Shown here: piece after piece, positions 14,779 through 23,029 of the stretch | How the letters are laid out: each line of letters opens with the position of its first letter | Position numbering within the stretch: position 1 is the first letter of the stretch | Source: JBIOWF01 sp044868295 | GTDB lineage: Bacteria; Actinomycetota; Actinomycetes; Streptosporangiales; Streptosporangiaceae | Length of the DNA: 39,295 bases | Assembly (NCBI GenBank): GCA_044868295.1 | Contig: JBIOWF010000057.1 | Location: 1 to 39,295 of the forward strand | Direction of reading: 5' to 3' | The notes under the pieces: generated by a model | What the model was told of the DNA's origin: nothing | The model's input: the letters and a program-made list of their open reading frames with translations, nothing else | The model's database searches: none | Program-made: the position numbers and the translations under genes

Positions 14779-15047
14779 CACAGATCTCTCGGGAGTCTCA
14801 GGAAGCCACCGTAATGCAGATCACAGTTTGGGCGGGGCCCGCGAGCCACACTACAGCGCGCTCACTTGAACCCCGAGATCAAAATATTCTCTGCCGATGC
14901 TACGGAAAGTGCTTGCCTTCCGACCGGTACGGTTCCACCTCAGCACATCCCGAGACGGCGTGCCGACGATTTGGGAAGACCCGTGCCAAAGCCCGCCGAC
15001 GGCTGCCGACGATCGGGGAAGGCGAGACCTGATGTGATCCGACGCGG
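14779..15047. other. Intergenic region without a recognisable gene
   Basis: This is the upstream region of the helicase-associated gene (minus strand). It includes an A+T-richer patch (about 14870-14900, with AAAATATTCT) that may hold its promoter or a separate one. Frames here have no family features. Confidence 0.4.
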
Positions 15048-15111
15048 CTCATCGGCCGGGCGGCGCTCCCGTGTAGTCCGGGCCGCACGGGAGCGCCTCC
15101 CGGCCGATGAG
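15048..15111. terminator. Very long hairpin (26-bp arms, one mismatch)
   Basis: Arms 15048-15073 and 15086-15111 pair over 26 positions with a single C/T mismatch and a 12-nt loop; the outer arms begin CTCATCGGCCGGG and end CCCGGCCGATGAG. It lies 54 bp downstream of the ATPase gene (minus strand). It may be its terminator, but the arm length is far beyond ordinary terminators and also suits a small palindromic mobile or structural element. Confidence 0.75.
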
Positions 15112-15164
15112 TCAGATCCGAAGTTCAGTGAGGCGGCACGGCAGGCCGCGCCGGCGCCTGGCGC

Positions 15165-15725
15165 TCAGTCGCCGGCAGGGGCTTCGCCGCCGCCGAGGAC
15201 CGCCCACACCGCCTTGCCCTGTGGTGCGAGCGGGCACCAGCCCCAGAGCAGGCTCATCGACTCGACGATGTGCAACCCGAGGCCGCCCGGTTCGAACGGG
15301 CTCGGGTCGCGGAGCACGGGGGCCGTCGATCCGGGATCCGTGAGCGCGCAGGTGACCAGCGCGCCCCGGCGGATCAGCGAGAGGTGGATGACGTCCCGGC
15401 GGCGGGGGGCGCCGAGGACGAGCCCGTGCCGCAGGGCATTGGTGGCCAGCTCGGAGACGACCAGCTCCATGCCCTCGGTCAGATCGGGCATGTCCCAGCC
15501 GGCCAGCGTGCCCGTGGCGAAGCTGCGGGCACAGTGCACCGATTCCGCCCGGGGGAGGAGGACGAAGGTGGCGCTGGCGCTGGCCGATCCGGAGGTGAGG
15601 AGCCGGCGCGCGGGCTCCGGCCACCAGCCGAGTGGGGGCCATCCATCAAGCGCTGACCACTGATTCTGGCCACGAGTCAGGTTCGCGGACTGCACGAGAT
15701 CATGATGATGCAATCTCCCGTGCAT
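15165..15725 (-). CDS. Anti-sigma-factor-like ATP-binding protein (HATPase_c_2)
   Basis: A serine-kinase/anti-sigma GHKL domain: MELVVSELATNALRHG is the N-box, PGGLGLHIVESMSLLWGW is the G1/lid region, and KAVWAVLG ends the fold. These RsbW-like single-domain proteins are abundant in Streptomyces and accompany whiJ-type XRE regulators. The N-terminus is uncertain: the frame is open to 15785; ATG 15725 lies in the operator-like repeat, and GTG 15695 would be shorter. It is divergent from the XRE/DUF397 pair. It probably binds or phosphorylates a sigma or anti-anti-sigma partner in developmental or stress control. Confidence 0.82.
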   Translation of the reverse strand: MHGRLHHHDLVQSANLTRGQNQWSALDGWPPLGWWPEPARRLLTSGSASASATFVLLPRAESVHCARSFATGTLAGWDMPDLTEGMELVVSELATNALRHGLVLGAPRRRDVIHLSLIRRGALVTCALTDPGSTAPVLRDPSPFEPGGLGLHIVESMSLLWGWCPLAPQGKAVWAVLGGGEAPAGD

Positions 15726-15748
15726 GTGCAAGAGCGGATGCACGTGCA
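15721..15748. promoter_or_regulatory. TGCA-rich inverted repeat in the whiJ-type divergent promoter
   Basis: TGCATGTGCA (15721-15730) and TGCACGTGCA (15739-15748) form a 10-8-10 inverted repeat with one mismatch; further TGCA motifs flank it at about 15708 and 15757. It lies between the ATPase and the XRE regulator, the natural position for autoregulation by the XRE protein. Confidence 0.5.
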
Positions 15749-15808
15749 TTCGGGTGGTGCAGGCGCTACGGTTACCCCCAAACAACCCTGGGACGAAGGG
15801 GGCGATCT

Positions 15809-15844
15809 TTGACAGACTGTGACTCAGCCCGCGTATCGGAGGAG
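15809..15844 (+). promoter_or_regulatory. Candidate -35 box and ribosome binding site of the XRE gene
   Basis: TTGACA (15809-15814) is a perfect -35 hexamer. A -10 is unclear (GCGTAT at 15831 or TATCGG at 15834). GGAGGAG (15838-15844) precedes GTG 15851 at about 6 nt, which decides that start. Confidence 0.4.
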
Positions 15845-15850
15845 TAGCAC

Positions 15851-16717
15851 GTGTCCATAGACCCGCCTGGATCCGGCTCCACCGTTCGCCGCATCATGCT
15901 CGGGGCGAGCCTGCGCCGCCTGCGTGAGGAGCGAGGGCTCACTCGCGAGGTGGCCGGTTTCCACATCCGCGCCTCGGAGTCCAAGATCAGCCGGATGGAG
16001 CTTGGCCGGGTCGGGTTCAAGACACGTGACGTTGAAGACCTGCTCACGCTGTACGGCGTCCACGACGACGCCGAACGGCGCGGCCTGCTGGAGATGGTCC
16101 GTGAGGCGAACACGCCGGGGTGGTGGCACAAGTACGGCGATGTGCTGCCTGGCTGGTTCGTCACCTTTGTCGGGCTAGAAGAGGCGGCGAGTCTGATCCG
16201 CACCTACGAGGTGCAGTTCGTGCCCGGCCTGCTGCAGACGGCCGCGTACGCCCGCGCGGTGATCCAGCTCGGCTATCCGGACGCTCCGGAGGCCGAGATC
16301 GAGCAGCGCGTGCATCTGCGCATGCAGCGCCAGGAGCGGCTGACGCACAAAGATGGGCAGCGGCTCTGGGCTGTCATCGACGAAGCCGCTCTCAAGCGGC
16401 CCATCGGAGGCGACGGGATCATGCGGGAACAGCTCCAGCATCTGCTGGAAGTGGCCATGCTGCCCAATATCACCTTGCAGGTGATGCCGTTCCGTTTCGG
16501 CATGCACGCGGCCGAGGGCGGGGCTTTCACGATCCTTCGATTTCCAGAGTCCGACCTTTCGGACGTGGTCTACGTCGAGCAACTCTGGGGTGCCCTGTAC
16601 CTGGACAAGCGTGAGGACATCGATCCGTACCTCACGGCCATGGAGCAGTTGTGCGTGGAGAGCACCACGCCGGGGGGCACTGCCGAGATACTCGGCGATC
16701 TTCTCAGAGAGATATGA
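15851..16717 (+). CDS. XRE-family regulator with DUF5753 domain (WhiJ-like)
   Basis: 288 aa. The N-terminal HTH is LRRLREERGLTREVAGFHIRASESKISRMELGRVGFKTRDVEDLLTLYGV. The C-terminal two thirds are the actinobacterial DUF5753 domain (EEAASLIRTYEVQFVPGLLQTAAYARAVI, WAVIDEAALKRPIGG, LPNITLQVMPFRFGMHAAEGGAFTILRFPE). This architecture is that of WhiJ-like regulators, which occur with a DUF397 protein and an ATP-binding protein, as here. The start is fixed by GGAGGAG upstream. Its TGA is followed directly by the DUF397 ATG, indicating one operon. Members repress development or antibiotic genes in Streptomyces; the target here is unknown. Confidence 0.9.
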   Translation: MSIDPPGSGSTVRRIMLGASLRRLREERGLTREVAGFHIRASESKISRMELGRVGFKTRDVEDLLTLYGVHDDAERRGLLEMVREANTPGWWHKYGDVLPGWFVTFVGLEEAASLIRTYEVQFVPGLLQTAAYARAVIQLGYPDAPEAEIEQRVHLRMQRQERLTHKDGQRLWAVIDEAALKRPIGGDGIMREQLQHLLEVAMLPNITLQVMPFRFGMHAAEGGAFTILRFPESDLSDVVYVEQLWGALYLDKREDIDPYLTAMEQLCVESTTPGGTAEILGDLLREI

Positions 16718-16951
16718 ATGCAGACATACAATGGGATGCCGTCGAATGACCTGACCGGGGTCACCTGGCGGAAGAGCATCCACAGCAACTCGTCCGGCAA
16801 CTGCGTGGAGCTCGCGGAGCTTCCCGACGGCGGCGTCGCCGTACGGAACTCACGTTTCCCCGAAGGTCCGGCGCTGATCTACACGCGCGACGAGATCCGG
16901 GCCCTCGTGCTCGGGGTCAAGGACGGAGAGTTCGACGGCCTATTGGTGTGA
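16718..16951 (+). CDS. DUF397 small regulatory partner protein
   Basis: 77 aa DUF397 family: LTGVTWRKSIHSNSSGNCVELAELPDGGVAVRNSRFPEGPALIYTRDEIRALVLGVKDGEF is the whole domain. It begins directly after the XRE stop codon; an internal ATG at 16736 (MPSNDLTG) could be the true start. DUF397 proteins are always found beside XRE-DUF5753 regulators and have been proposed as their antagonists or toxin/antitoxin-like partners. Confidence 0.9.
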   Translation: MQTYNGMPSNDLTGVTWRKSIHSNSSGNCVELAELPDGGVAVRNSRFPEGPALIYTRDEIRALVLGVKDGEFDGLLV

Positions 16952-17070
16952 CGCCGTTTCGGTGTAACGCTGTTTTTACCTACCGCGCACGCGTGTAACC
17001 GGGCGACGCAGGGGGCGTAACAAGGGTCCGGCAGATTGAATCCCGGAGGACTTTATTTAGGGGGCTCGGC

Positions 17071-17355
17071 ATGCTGGACCAGATGACGCTCTATCCCGTC
17101 GCCGACGATGTGCTGTTCGCGCCAGGCGGCCGGGTCGTGATCCGCACCTATGGCGTCGCCTCACCGGCCGATCCGGACGATCCGGACGACGGCCGGCCGC
17201 GGGCGGTGGCCTACCGGACCTGGGTCACCGGCGTGCGGGACCACCCCAGGTACTGGCGCTGGGGCCACTTCGAGGACGCCCGCCGCGGGCACCGCAAGGT
17301 CCTCGAGTGGCTGACGGGCCGGGGGCCGCAGCCTCAGCCGGTCGTCGCCGGCTGA
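17071..17355 (+). CDS. Small hypothetical protein
   Basis: 94 aa, not recognised. ATG 17071 has AGGGGG about 7 nt upstream and a second GGAGG further up. The sequence is acidic in the middle (SPADPDDPDDG) and then aromatic/basic (YRTWVTGVRDHPRYWRWGHFEDARRGHRKVLEWL). No signal peptide or membrane segment. Coding is supported by codon bias and the ribosome binding site; it stands alone between the whiJ-type locus and the phosphatase. Confidence 0.65.
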   Translation: MLDQMTLYPVADDVLFAPGGRVVIRTYGVASPADPDDPDDGRPRAVAYRTWVTGVRDHPRYWRWGHFEDARRGHRKVLEWLTGRGPQPQPVVAG

Positions 17356-17531
17356 GCAACCCGCTATGGGCCTTGCCGAGCAGAGCCTGGTCGGCATGAG
17401 GTGGATGCGGCGCGGAGACACCGCGCGGCCTGCGCGCCGGCGTGTCACACCCACGACGCCGATGCGGCGAAGCGCCGCGCGGCAGGGCTTGCCCATTCCG
17501 CCGGCCACCCGGTGACCTCACACCGGAGCCC

Positions 17532-18110
17532 TCACACCGGGGCGTTCCAGCGGAGGATCACGGGCTCGTCGTGTTCGAAGCCGAGGGCGGAATACGTGCC
17601 GGTGTCGAGCCGGAAGAACCGTCCGTGGTCGGCCGGAAGCCCCAGCCACCGGGCGGCCAGCACCCGGAGGTAGTGGCCGTGGGCGACGATCACGATGTCG
17701 CCGTCCACCGACCGGATCCGCGCGATGACCTTGTCCGCGCGCTCGCCGACGTGCTCGACCGTCTCACCGGGATGCTCCGCGTCACCGGGGGTGACGCCGT
17801 CACGCCAGATGTACCAGCCGGGCCGGGTCGCGCGGATCTCACGCGTCGAGATGCCCTCGTAACCGCCGTAGTCCCATTCCCACAGGTCAGGGTCGACTTC
17901 GTAGGAGGTGAGCCCGGCGAGCTCCGCCGTGTGGCGGGCCCGTCGTGCCGGGCTGACCAACGCCGGAGCGAAGGAACGGCCGCTGATCACGCGGGCCAGC
18001 GCACGGGCCTGCTCCTCCCCGCGCGGTGTCAACGGGATGTCGGTCCGGCCCGTGTGCCGCCCCGCCTTGCTCCACTCGGTCTCGCCGTGCCGAAGCAGGA
18101 TGATTTCCAC
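17532..18110 (-). CDS. Histidine phosphatase family protein (phosphoglycerate mutase-like)
   Basis: 192 aa, single domain. The N-terminal catalytic motif LLRHGETEWS holds the phosphorylated His; SPARRARHTAEL supplies the second Arg, WDYGGYEG the conserved EG region, and VIVAHGHYLRVLAARWLGLP the second catalytic His. GTG start at 18110. The family includes cofactor-dependent phosphoglycerate mutases and broad phosphatases such as those acting on sugar phosphates or nucleotide derivatives; the short length favours phosphatase over mutase. Divergent from the broken Gfo/Idh/MocA gene. Confidence 0.9.
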   Translation of the reverse strand: MEIILLRHGETEWSKAGRHTGRTDIPLTPRGEEQARALARVISGRSFAPALVSPARRARHTAELAGLTSYEVDPDLWEWDYGGYEGISTREIRATRPGWYIWRDGVTPGDAEHPGETVEHVGERADKVIARIRSVDGDIVIVAHGHYLRVLAARWLGLPADHGRFFRLDTGTYSALGFEHDEPVILRWNAPV

Positions 18111-18360
18111 AAAGGACCATCATGCCGGTACACCACCTGCGACCCCGCATTCGGGCCACCCGGACGATCATGCTCGCAGGCTGCCCGCCACCCACGCTCG
18201 GGCCGGCCAGACGATCATGTCGGCGGGCGCCGGCCGGTCGAGACCGATCCTGGCGAGGACACACCGCCAAGCGCTGCTGGATCGTCCGCGAGAGCGAGGA
18301 TGGTGGAGTCGGTGGAGCGGGCGTTAGGGTCGTCGCGACCGCGCGCGAAGGAGGTGGCCG

Positions 18361-18807
18361 ATGGAGCCGGTGTCGGTTGGACTGATCGGGGCGGGGCCGT
18401 GGGCCGAGATGGTGCACGCGCCCGCACTCGCCGCCGGGCCGAACACACGGCTGGCCGGAGTGTGGGCCCGCAGGCCCGAGGCGGCCGACGAGCTCGCGGG
18501 CAGATATCGCGCCCCGTCGTTCGAGCGGCTGGACGACCTGTTCGGGGTCTGCGAGGCCGTCGCCTTCTGCGTGCCGCCCGCCGTGCAGGCCGATCTCGGC
18601 GTTCGCGCCGCGCGTGCGGGGAAGGCCCTGCTGCTGGAGAAGCCGCTGGCCGCCGACCTGGAAGCGGCCGAACGCCTGGTCGACGCGATCGACGAGGCCG
18701 GCGTCGCCTCCCAGATGGTCTTCACCTTCCGTTACTCACCGGCGACCAAGGCCTTCCTGGAGAAGGCGAGGCGGCTGAAGCCGTTCGGCGGCTACGCGGC
18801 CAATATG
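18361..18807 (+). pseudogene. Gfo/Idh/MocA-family oxidoreductase, truncated by an IS481-type element
   Basis: The first about 149 codons are a clear NAD(P)-binding Gfo/Idh/MocA N-terminus: VSVGLIGAGPWAEMVHAPAL (Rossmann GxGxxA type), the CEAVAFCVPPAVQADLGVRAARAGKALLLEKPLA stretch with the EKP motif, and the FRYSPATKAFL segment. A good GGAGG precedes ATG 18361 by 8 nt. Near 18807 the sequence passes into the reversed 3' part of a transposase gene, and the frame then reads antisense transposase until about 19248. The substrate-binding C-terminal half is absent from the window, so the enzyme is dead. Confidence 0.8.
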
Positions 18808-19458
18808 CATGAAAGCCACCGCGGTGGTGGCTTTCTCGTCCGGGAGGGCCTCGGTGCAGGCGAGTCGGGAGTAACCGTCGATGGCGGAGTGCAGGTAGAC
18901 ATAGCCACCGCGGCCGGATTTCCGCTTGACGCGGTCCGCGTCTTTGGCTTGGTCGCTGCCGCGGCCGTGGACTCGCCATCCGCCACCGTCGGGGATCCGG
19001 CCGACCTTCTTCACGTCGATGTGGACCAGGTGGCCAGGCCTTCGGGCGATGATCTTTCGTGGCTCACGGTTCGTGTCGCCGTTCGGGTCGATGAACCTGC
19101 GGCGGCTGACCCCGAGCGCGGCAAGGTGACGCGTGACGGTGCGGCGGGAGATCTTGGTTCCCTCGGCGGCCAACTCGTGGGTGATGCGGGCGGCGGACCA
19201 CTTGTGCTCGCGGCGCATGGCCTCGATTCGGTTTATCACGTCCGCTGAGGTCGCGCTTGGCTGGTGATCTGGTGCCGAGGAACGATCAAGGAGCCCGAGT
19301 TCGCCGTACTTGCGGTAGCGGTTGACCCATTTCGATGCCGTGGCCCGCGAGATGCCCATCTCGGCCGCGACATGAGCGATCGGCCGCGTGCGACACCGTT
19401 CGACCAGTCGACGTCGACCTTCGGGCGACAAGGGGGCATTGCGGTGCAAGTTGCCCAC
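18808..19458 (-). pseudogene. IS481-type transposase, C-terminus missing
   Basis: From GTG 19458: HTH domain (LSPEGRRRLVERCRTRPIAHVAAEMGISRATASKWVNRYRKYG, then LLDRSSAPDHQPSA and the second HTH WSAARITHELAAEGTKISRRTVTRHLAALG). The start of the DDE core follows (GHLVHIDVKKVGRIPDGGG with the first Asp; GYVYLHSAIDGYSRLACTEALPDEKATTAVAFMH). Sequence homology stops at AVAFMH, before the second Asp and the catalytic Glu, so it cannot be active in cis. Confidence 0.82.
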
Positions 19459-19495
19459 TTGCGCTCTTCTTAGGAGCGGACCGCTGGGCGAGGGA
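18808..19495 (-). mobile_element. Truncated IS481-family insertion sequence
   Basis: The segment contains most of an IS481-type transposase gene between a broken oxidoreductase and an SDR remnant. The transposase 3' end is missing at the 18807 side, so that terminal inverted repeat is lost. The other end lies between the transposase start and the SDR stop codon (about 19459-19495, including AGCGGACCGCT); an exact terminal repeat could not be defined. Confidence 0.7.
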
Positions 19496-19753
19496 TTACC
19501 GCGCACCGATCGTTGCCCCGCCGTCGATGACGAGTGTCTGACCGGTGGTGTAGCCGCTGGTCATCAGGTGTGTGAACGCCCGTGCAATGTCTTCGGTCGC
19601 GCCGACCCGTCCTACGGGGATGCTCGTGGCAGCTTCGGCGAAGAACGCATCCTGCTCGCCAGCAGGCATTCCTCGCCAGAGTGGACTGCGAACCAGGCCA
19701 GGGAAAACGGCGTTGACTCGTACCGGCGCGAGGTCGCTGGCCGCTTTCGGCAC
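19496..19753 (-). pseudogene. C-terminal fragment of an SDR-family oxidoreductase
   Basis: The minus strand reads ASDLAPVRVNAVFPGLVRSPLW, then IPVGRVGATEDIARAFTHLM, TSGYTTGQTLVIDGGATIG and stops at 19496. This is the last third of a classical short-chain dehydrogenase (RVNAV-PG motif and the VDGG end). The nucleotide-binding Rossmann half and the YxxxK site are absent; upstream of about 19753 the strand carries antisense LysR sequence. Confidence 0.78.
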
Positions 19754-20431
19754 CCGCGTCGGCTGGAACTGACACCTGCCGGGAGGAAGCTCCTCAAAGA
19801 CGGACGGCGGCTGCTCACCTCTGCGGCACGCCTGACCGACGATGTGCGCGGCATCGCAACGGGGATGCGCAATCTCACCGTCGGGAACCACCGTGCCATC
19901 TCGGTCCGTCAGACGGTCCTCGCGTTCCAACGCATGCACCCCGGCGTCGACGTGACGGTCGTGCCCCTGGACCACGACAGCGAGACGCACGCAGTGCTGA
20001 CGGGCGCGGTCGACGTGGCCGTCGTCTGCCTGCTCTCTCCGCCAGAAGATGTCGCCTCGACCGTGCTCCGGCAAGAACCGACGATGGTTGCACTCTCCAC
20101 CGCTCATGAACTGGCGCAACTATCGACGCTGACACTTGCGGAACTGGCGCCGTTCGACCGCGCTCGCTTTGATTCGACCGGGCCTGGCGGGCGCGCGCTC
20201 CGTGACGCCGACGACCGGCTCGACCTCCTAGCGAACAGCTCGGCCGTCCATCTGGCTCCTGCCCTCGCCGCGCGCCGCTATCGCCACCCGGACGTGAAGT
20301 TCATCCCCGTCACCGACGCACCTCCCACTCCGATCCTCGCCGTCTGGGACAACGCACGCGAGTCACGACTCGTCGCCGACTTCACAGCAGCTGCGCTTGA
20401 GGTACACAACGTCATGGCCAGCAACAACTAG
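19754..20431 (+). pseudogene. C-terminal fragment of a LysR-family regulator
   Basis: Homology starts at RRLELTPAGRKLLKDGRRLL, which is the end of the LysR winged helix, and continues through the effector domain (LTVGNHRAISVRQTVLAFQRMHPGVDVTVVPLDHDSETHAVLTGAVDVAVVC, TVLRQEPTMVALSTAHELA) to a stop at 20431. The DNA-binding recognition helix is missing. The open frame extends upstream to 19388 but that part is antisense SDR and IS DNA. It cannot bind DNA in the normal manner. Confidence 0.8.
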
Positions 20432-20520
20432 CGTCCTAGAGCCCACCTGTCCGCGATGATCATTAGGCGATCAATCGCCGGACCCGGCCAAACGTCGCCA
20501 TCCGGGTCCGGTCAAGGGCC

Positions 20521-20931
20521 TCAGCCCTGGTAGAGACGGATCTCGGCTTTGTGAACCCCGTCGGGGCTTTTGCCGAACTTGGCGTCATCCGTCAGCAAGG
20601 GGAGGCCCAGTCCTTCCGCGAGGGCGACATAGAAAGCGTCGTAGCTGGTGTAGTTGGCCCGCAGTTCGAAAACCCGATGGTGAACGGGCTGCATCGGGTG
20701 GCGGACGATCCGCAGGTCGGCATAATCGGTCAGCATCTGTCGCGCTCGTTCGACGGTGAGCCGCTTCTCCGGCTTGGCGGTGATGGACAGGCCGCGAATG
20801 GCGCTCGCCACTTCCGCGTCTATCAGATGCGGGGCGTGAACCTTCTGCGCGAGCTTGTGGCGCAGGGGCGCGTCCTCCGGCCGCGCGGCCAGCAACCTGA
20901 TGATGATCGAAGTGTCGACCACGAAGGTCAT
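20521..20931 (-). CDS. vapC: PIN-domain ribonuclease toxin (VapC)
   Basis: 136 aa PIN domain. The acidic metal-binding residues are visible: D6 in FVVDTSIIIRLL, E40 in LIDAEVASAI, D98 in YTSYDAFYVALAEGL and D115/D116 in PLLTDDAKFG. VapC proteins are Mg2+-dependent RNases that cleave tRNA or rRNA and stop growth when unbalanced. The ATG shares its A with the TGA of the antitoxin gene (TGATG), so translation is coupled, with the antitoxin first. Confidence 0.93.
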   Translation of the reverse strand: MTFVVDTSIIIRLLAARPEDAPLRHKLAQKVHAPHLIDAEVASAIRGLSITAKPEKRLTVERARQMLTDYADLRIVRHPMQPVHHRVFELRANYTSYDAFYVALAEGLGLPLLTDDAKFGKSPDGVHKAEIRLYQG

Positions 20932-21161
20932 CAGGTCCGCCCCTCCTCGATGGCGTTCCGCAGCTCCTCGGCCGAATAGTCGACCGGCTCCCGGCCGGCG
21001 ATGCGGTCCATGACATCCCGCTTGCTCGGTAGCGCCGCCTCCTCCGCGAGGAGATCGCGTACGAACGCGGACAGGGAGACGCCTTGGGCTTCCGCGCGTG
21101 CCTTCAGCTCCCGAATGACCGTCTCGTCAACGTCTCGGACCTGGAGAATCGTCTTTGCCAC
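20931..21161 (-). CDS. vapB: VapB-type antitoxin (ribbon-helix-helix)
   Basis: About 76 aa. The N-terminal strand and helices KTILQVRDVDETVIRELKARAEAQGVSLSAFVRDLLAEEA are a ribbon-helix-helix DNA-binding domain (FitA/Arc type), and the C-terminal VDYSAEELRNAIEEGRT is the toxin-masking tail. GTG 21161 is preferred over the open frame to 21185, since the RHH domain begins right after it. The complex likely represses its own promoter, in the short space below the kinase gene end. Confidence 0.88.
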   Translation of the reverse strand: MAKTILQVRDVDETVIRELKARAEAQGVSLSAFVRDLLAEEAALPSKRDVMDRIAGREPVDYSAEELRNAIEEGRT

Positions 21162-21207
21162 GAGACCATCATGGCAGATCTGCATGAAGACTTCATGAAG
21201 TTGACGC

Positions 21208-22926
21208 CTAGGAGGTGAATTTCACCGTGTAGACCATGTGGTCGATCAATCCCTGATCGCATTTGGCGGGTGCGCAGAAGAATGTGATCAGAACTGTCTG
21301 TGAGCCGGTGTCCTGGCGGACGAGGTACGCCGTGAAGTCCAGGCGCTCCGCCGGCTGCGGGCCGTTCGCCACGCCGATCACCTTGAACGCCGGCTTGCCG
21401 CCGACCGTGGTCGCCTCGGGCGCGCCGATGACGCTGGCGTTCCCCGGCAGAGCGGACTGCAGGCCCTGCTGGATCTCCACGGGGGAGTCCGACGTGCTCA
21501 GCGTGTTGCTGACCTGCGCGAAGACGCCCGCCGCGCGGTCCGGCTGACCGGTGATGACCGGGCCGACCTTCGACCAGTCGGTGTTGCCGGGGATGGCGAA
21601 CAGGGCGTTGAACTCTTCGACCGCGGACGTGGCGATCATCCACTGGTCGCCGTTGGTCTTCGCCTCACCCCAGGTCGACGGGTAGGCCATCGTGAAGGGC
21701 GCCGCGGTCGTTCCGGGATAGGTGTTCCAGGTGGCCGCGGTGTCCCCGCCGCCCTTGGCGATGATCAGCGCGACCGCCACGACGATGGACACCAGGATCG
21801 CGCAGCCGCCGATCAGGGGGCCCTTCGGCAGCTTACGTCTGGGCTTGGCCCCCTGCACTCGGGACGTCGAATGCTGCGCCGACACCGTGCTCGGGTGGGA
21901 GACCGGCGGGTAGGACGTCTGCGGGTGATGGCCCGTCCGCGGAAATGAGGTCTGCGAATGGGACGCCGGTGGATAGGAGGTGGGCGGACGGGACGCGGGG
22001 GGATACGACGAGGGAGGGTACGACGAGGCTTCCGGCGGCCATGACGTCCGCCCCCCGGCCGGGCTCGGCTGGTCCTCCTCCACGCCGCTGATCGCGTCCC
22101 GGAGCGCCGAGACGAACGCCTGGCAGGTCGGGTAGCGCTCGGTCGGCGTCTTGGCCAGCGCCCGCGCCATCACGTGGTTCACCGTGTGCGGCAGATCGGG
22201 ACGGTACGGCGTGAGCGGCGGCGGGTCGTGCGACACATGGGCGTAGAGCAACGCCAATTCGGTGTCGCGCTGGAAGGGCGGGAGCCCCGCGAGGGCCTCG
22301 TAAACGACGCAGGCGAACGCGTAGAGATCGCTGCGTCCGTCCACGGCCAGGCCGCGGATCTGCTCCGGCGCCACATATCGCGGCGTGCCCATGAAGTGCC
22401 CGTGACTGGTCAGCCCCGCCTCGGCGGATGCGCTCTTGGTCAGGCCGAAGTCGGTCAGGTAGACGTGGTCGCTCTCCGTCACCAGGATGTTGGCGGGCTT
22501 CACGTCGCGGTGCACCAGCCCGTTGGCGTGGGCCGCGTCCAGCGCCGAGGCGATCTGCGTGAACAGCCGGTAGGCGCGGGCCACCGGCAGCGGGCCGGCC
22601 GACTGGACCAGCTTGCGCATGTCGCTGCCCTCGACGTACCGCATGGCGATGAACAGCAGCTCTTCCCGCTCGTCCGCCTCGTAGATCGGGATGATGTTGG
22701 GGTGGTCGATGCTCGCCACCAGCCGCGACTCGCGGACGAACCGCTCACGGAAGCGGTGGTCGTGGGACAGCTGCGGAGCGAGGATCTTGAGTGCCACCGC
22801 ACGGCCGAGCCGCTGGTCGCGGGCCCGGTAGACGGTGGCCATGCCACCCCGGCCGACGACCGCCTCGACCATGTAGTCCCCGATCCGGTGGCCGATCAGC
22901 GGAGGCATCGACGGTCCGTCACTCAT
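21208..22926 (-). CDS. Membrane Ser/Thr protein kinase (PknB-type)
   Basis: 572 aa from ATG 22926. The kinase domain runs about 14-275: glycine loop VVGRGGMATVY, K47 in AVALKIL, catalytic HRDVKPANI with D141, DFG at 159-161, and APEQIRG. A Ser/Pro/Tyr-rich spacer with repeated SYPPAS-like units (about 305-370) precedes a membrane helix (LIGGCAILVSIVVAVALIIA). The outside domain of about 190 residues is of the kind found in kinases sensing the cell envelope, with two Cys near its end (FFCAPAKCDQGL). It follows the pseudoprotease gene on the same strand at 103 bp, suggesting a shared unit. Confidence 0.92.
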   Translation of the reverse strand: MSDGPSMPPLIGHRIGDYMVEAVVGRGGMATVYRARDQRLGRAVALKILAPQLSHDHRFRERFVRESRLVASIDHPNIIPIYEADEREELLFIAMRYVEGSDMRKLVQSAGPLPVARAYRLFTQIASALDAAHANGLVHRDVKPANILVTESDHVYLTDFGLTKSASAEAGLTSHGHFMGTPRYVAPEQIRGLAVDGRSDLYAFACVVYEALAGLPPFQRDTELALLYAHVSHDPPPLTPYRPDLPHTVNHVMARALAKTPTERYPTCQAFVSALRDAISGVEEDQPSPAGGRTSWPPEASSYPPSSYPPASRPPTSYPPASHSQTSFPRTGHHPQTSYPPVSHPSTVSAQHSTSRVQGAKPRRKLPKGPLIGGCAILVSIVVAVALIIAKGGGDTAATWNTYPGTTAAPFTMAYPSTWGEAKTNGDQWMIATSAVEEFNALFAIPGNTDWSKVGPVITGQPDRAAGVFAQVSNTLSTSDSPVEIQQGLQSALPGNASVIGAPEATTVGGKPAFKVIGVANGPQPAERLDFTAYLVRQDTGSQTVLITFFCAPAKCDQGLIDHMVYTVKFTS

Positions 22927-23029
22927 GCCTCCCCCTGGCCTGGCGGTTCGAAGCCGGTCGTGCCGAACGCGCGACGCGGCATCGTGCGAACGGCACAACG
23001 CCCCCCGTTTTGTCCCCTGTTTTGCACGA

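Noticed and set aside
17440..17531. Hairpins and a twice repeated CTCACACCGG after the small hypothetical gene
   Set aside because: Short G+C-rich complementarity is common here; no convincing terminator or element could be delimited.
19388..19753. N-terminal extension of the LysR frame
   Set aside because: This part is antisense to IS and SDR sequence; homology to LysR begins only at about 19754.
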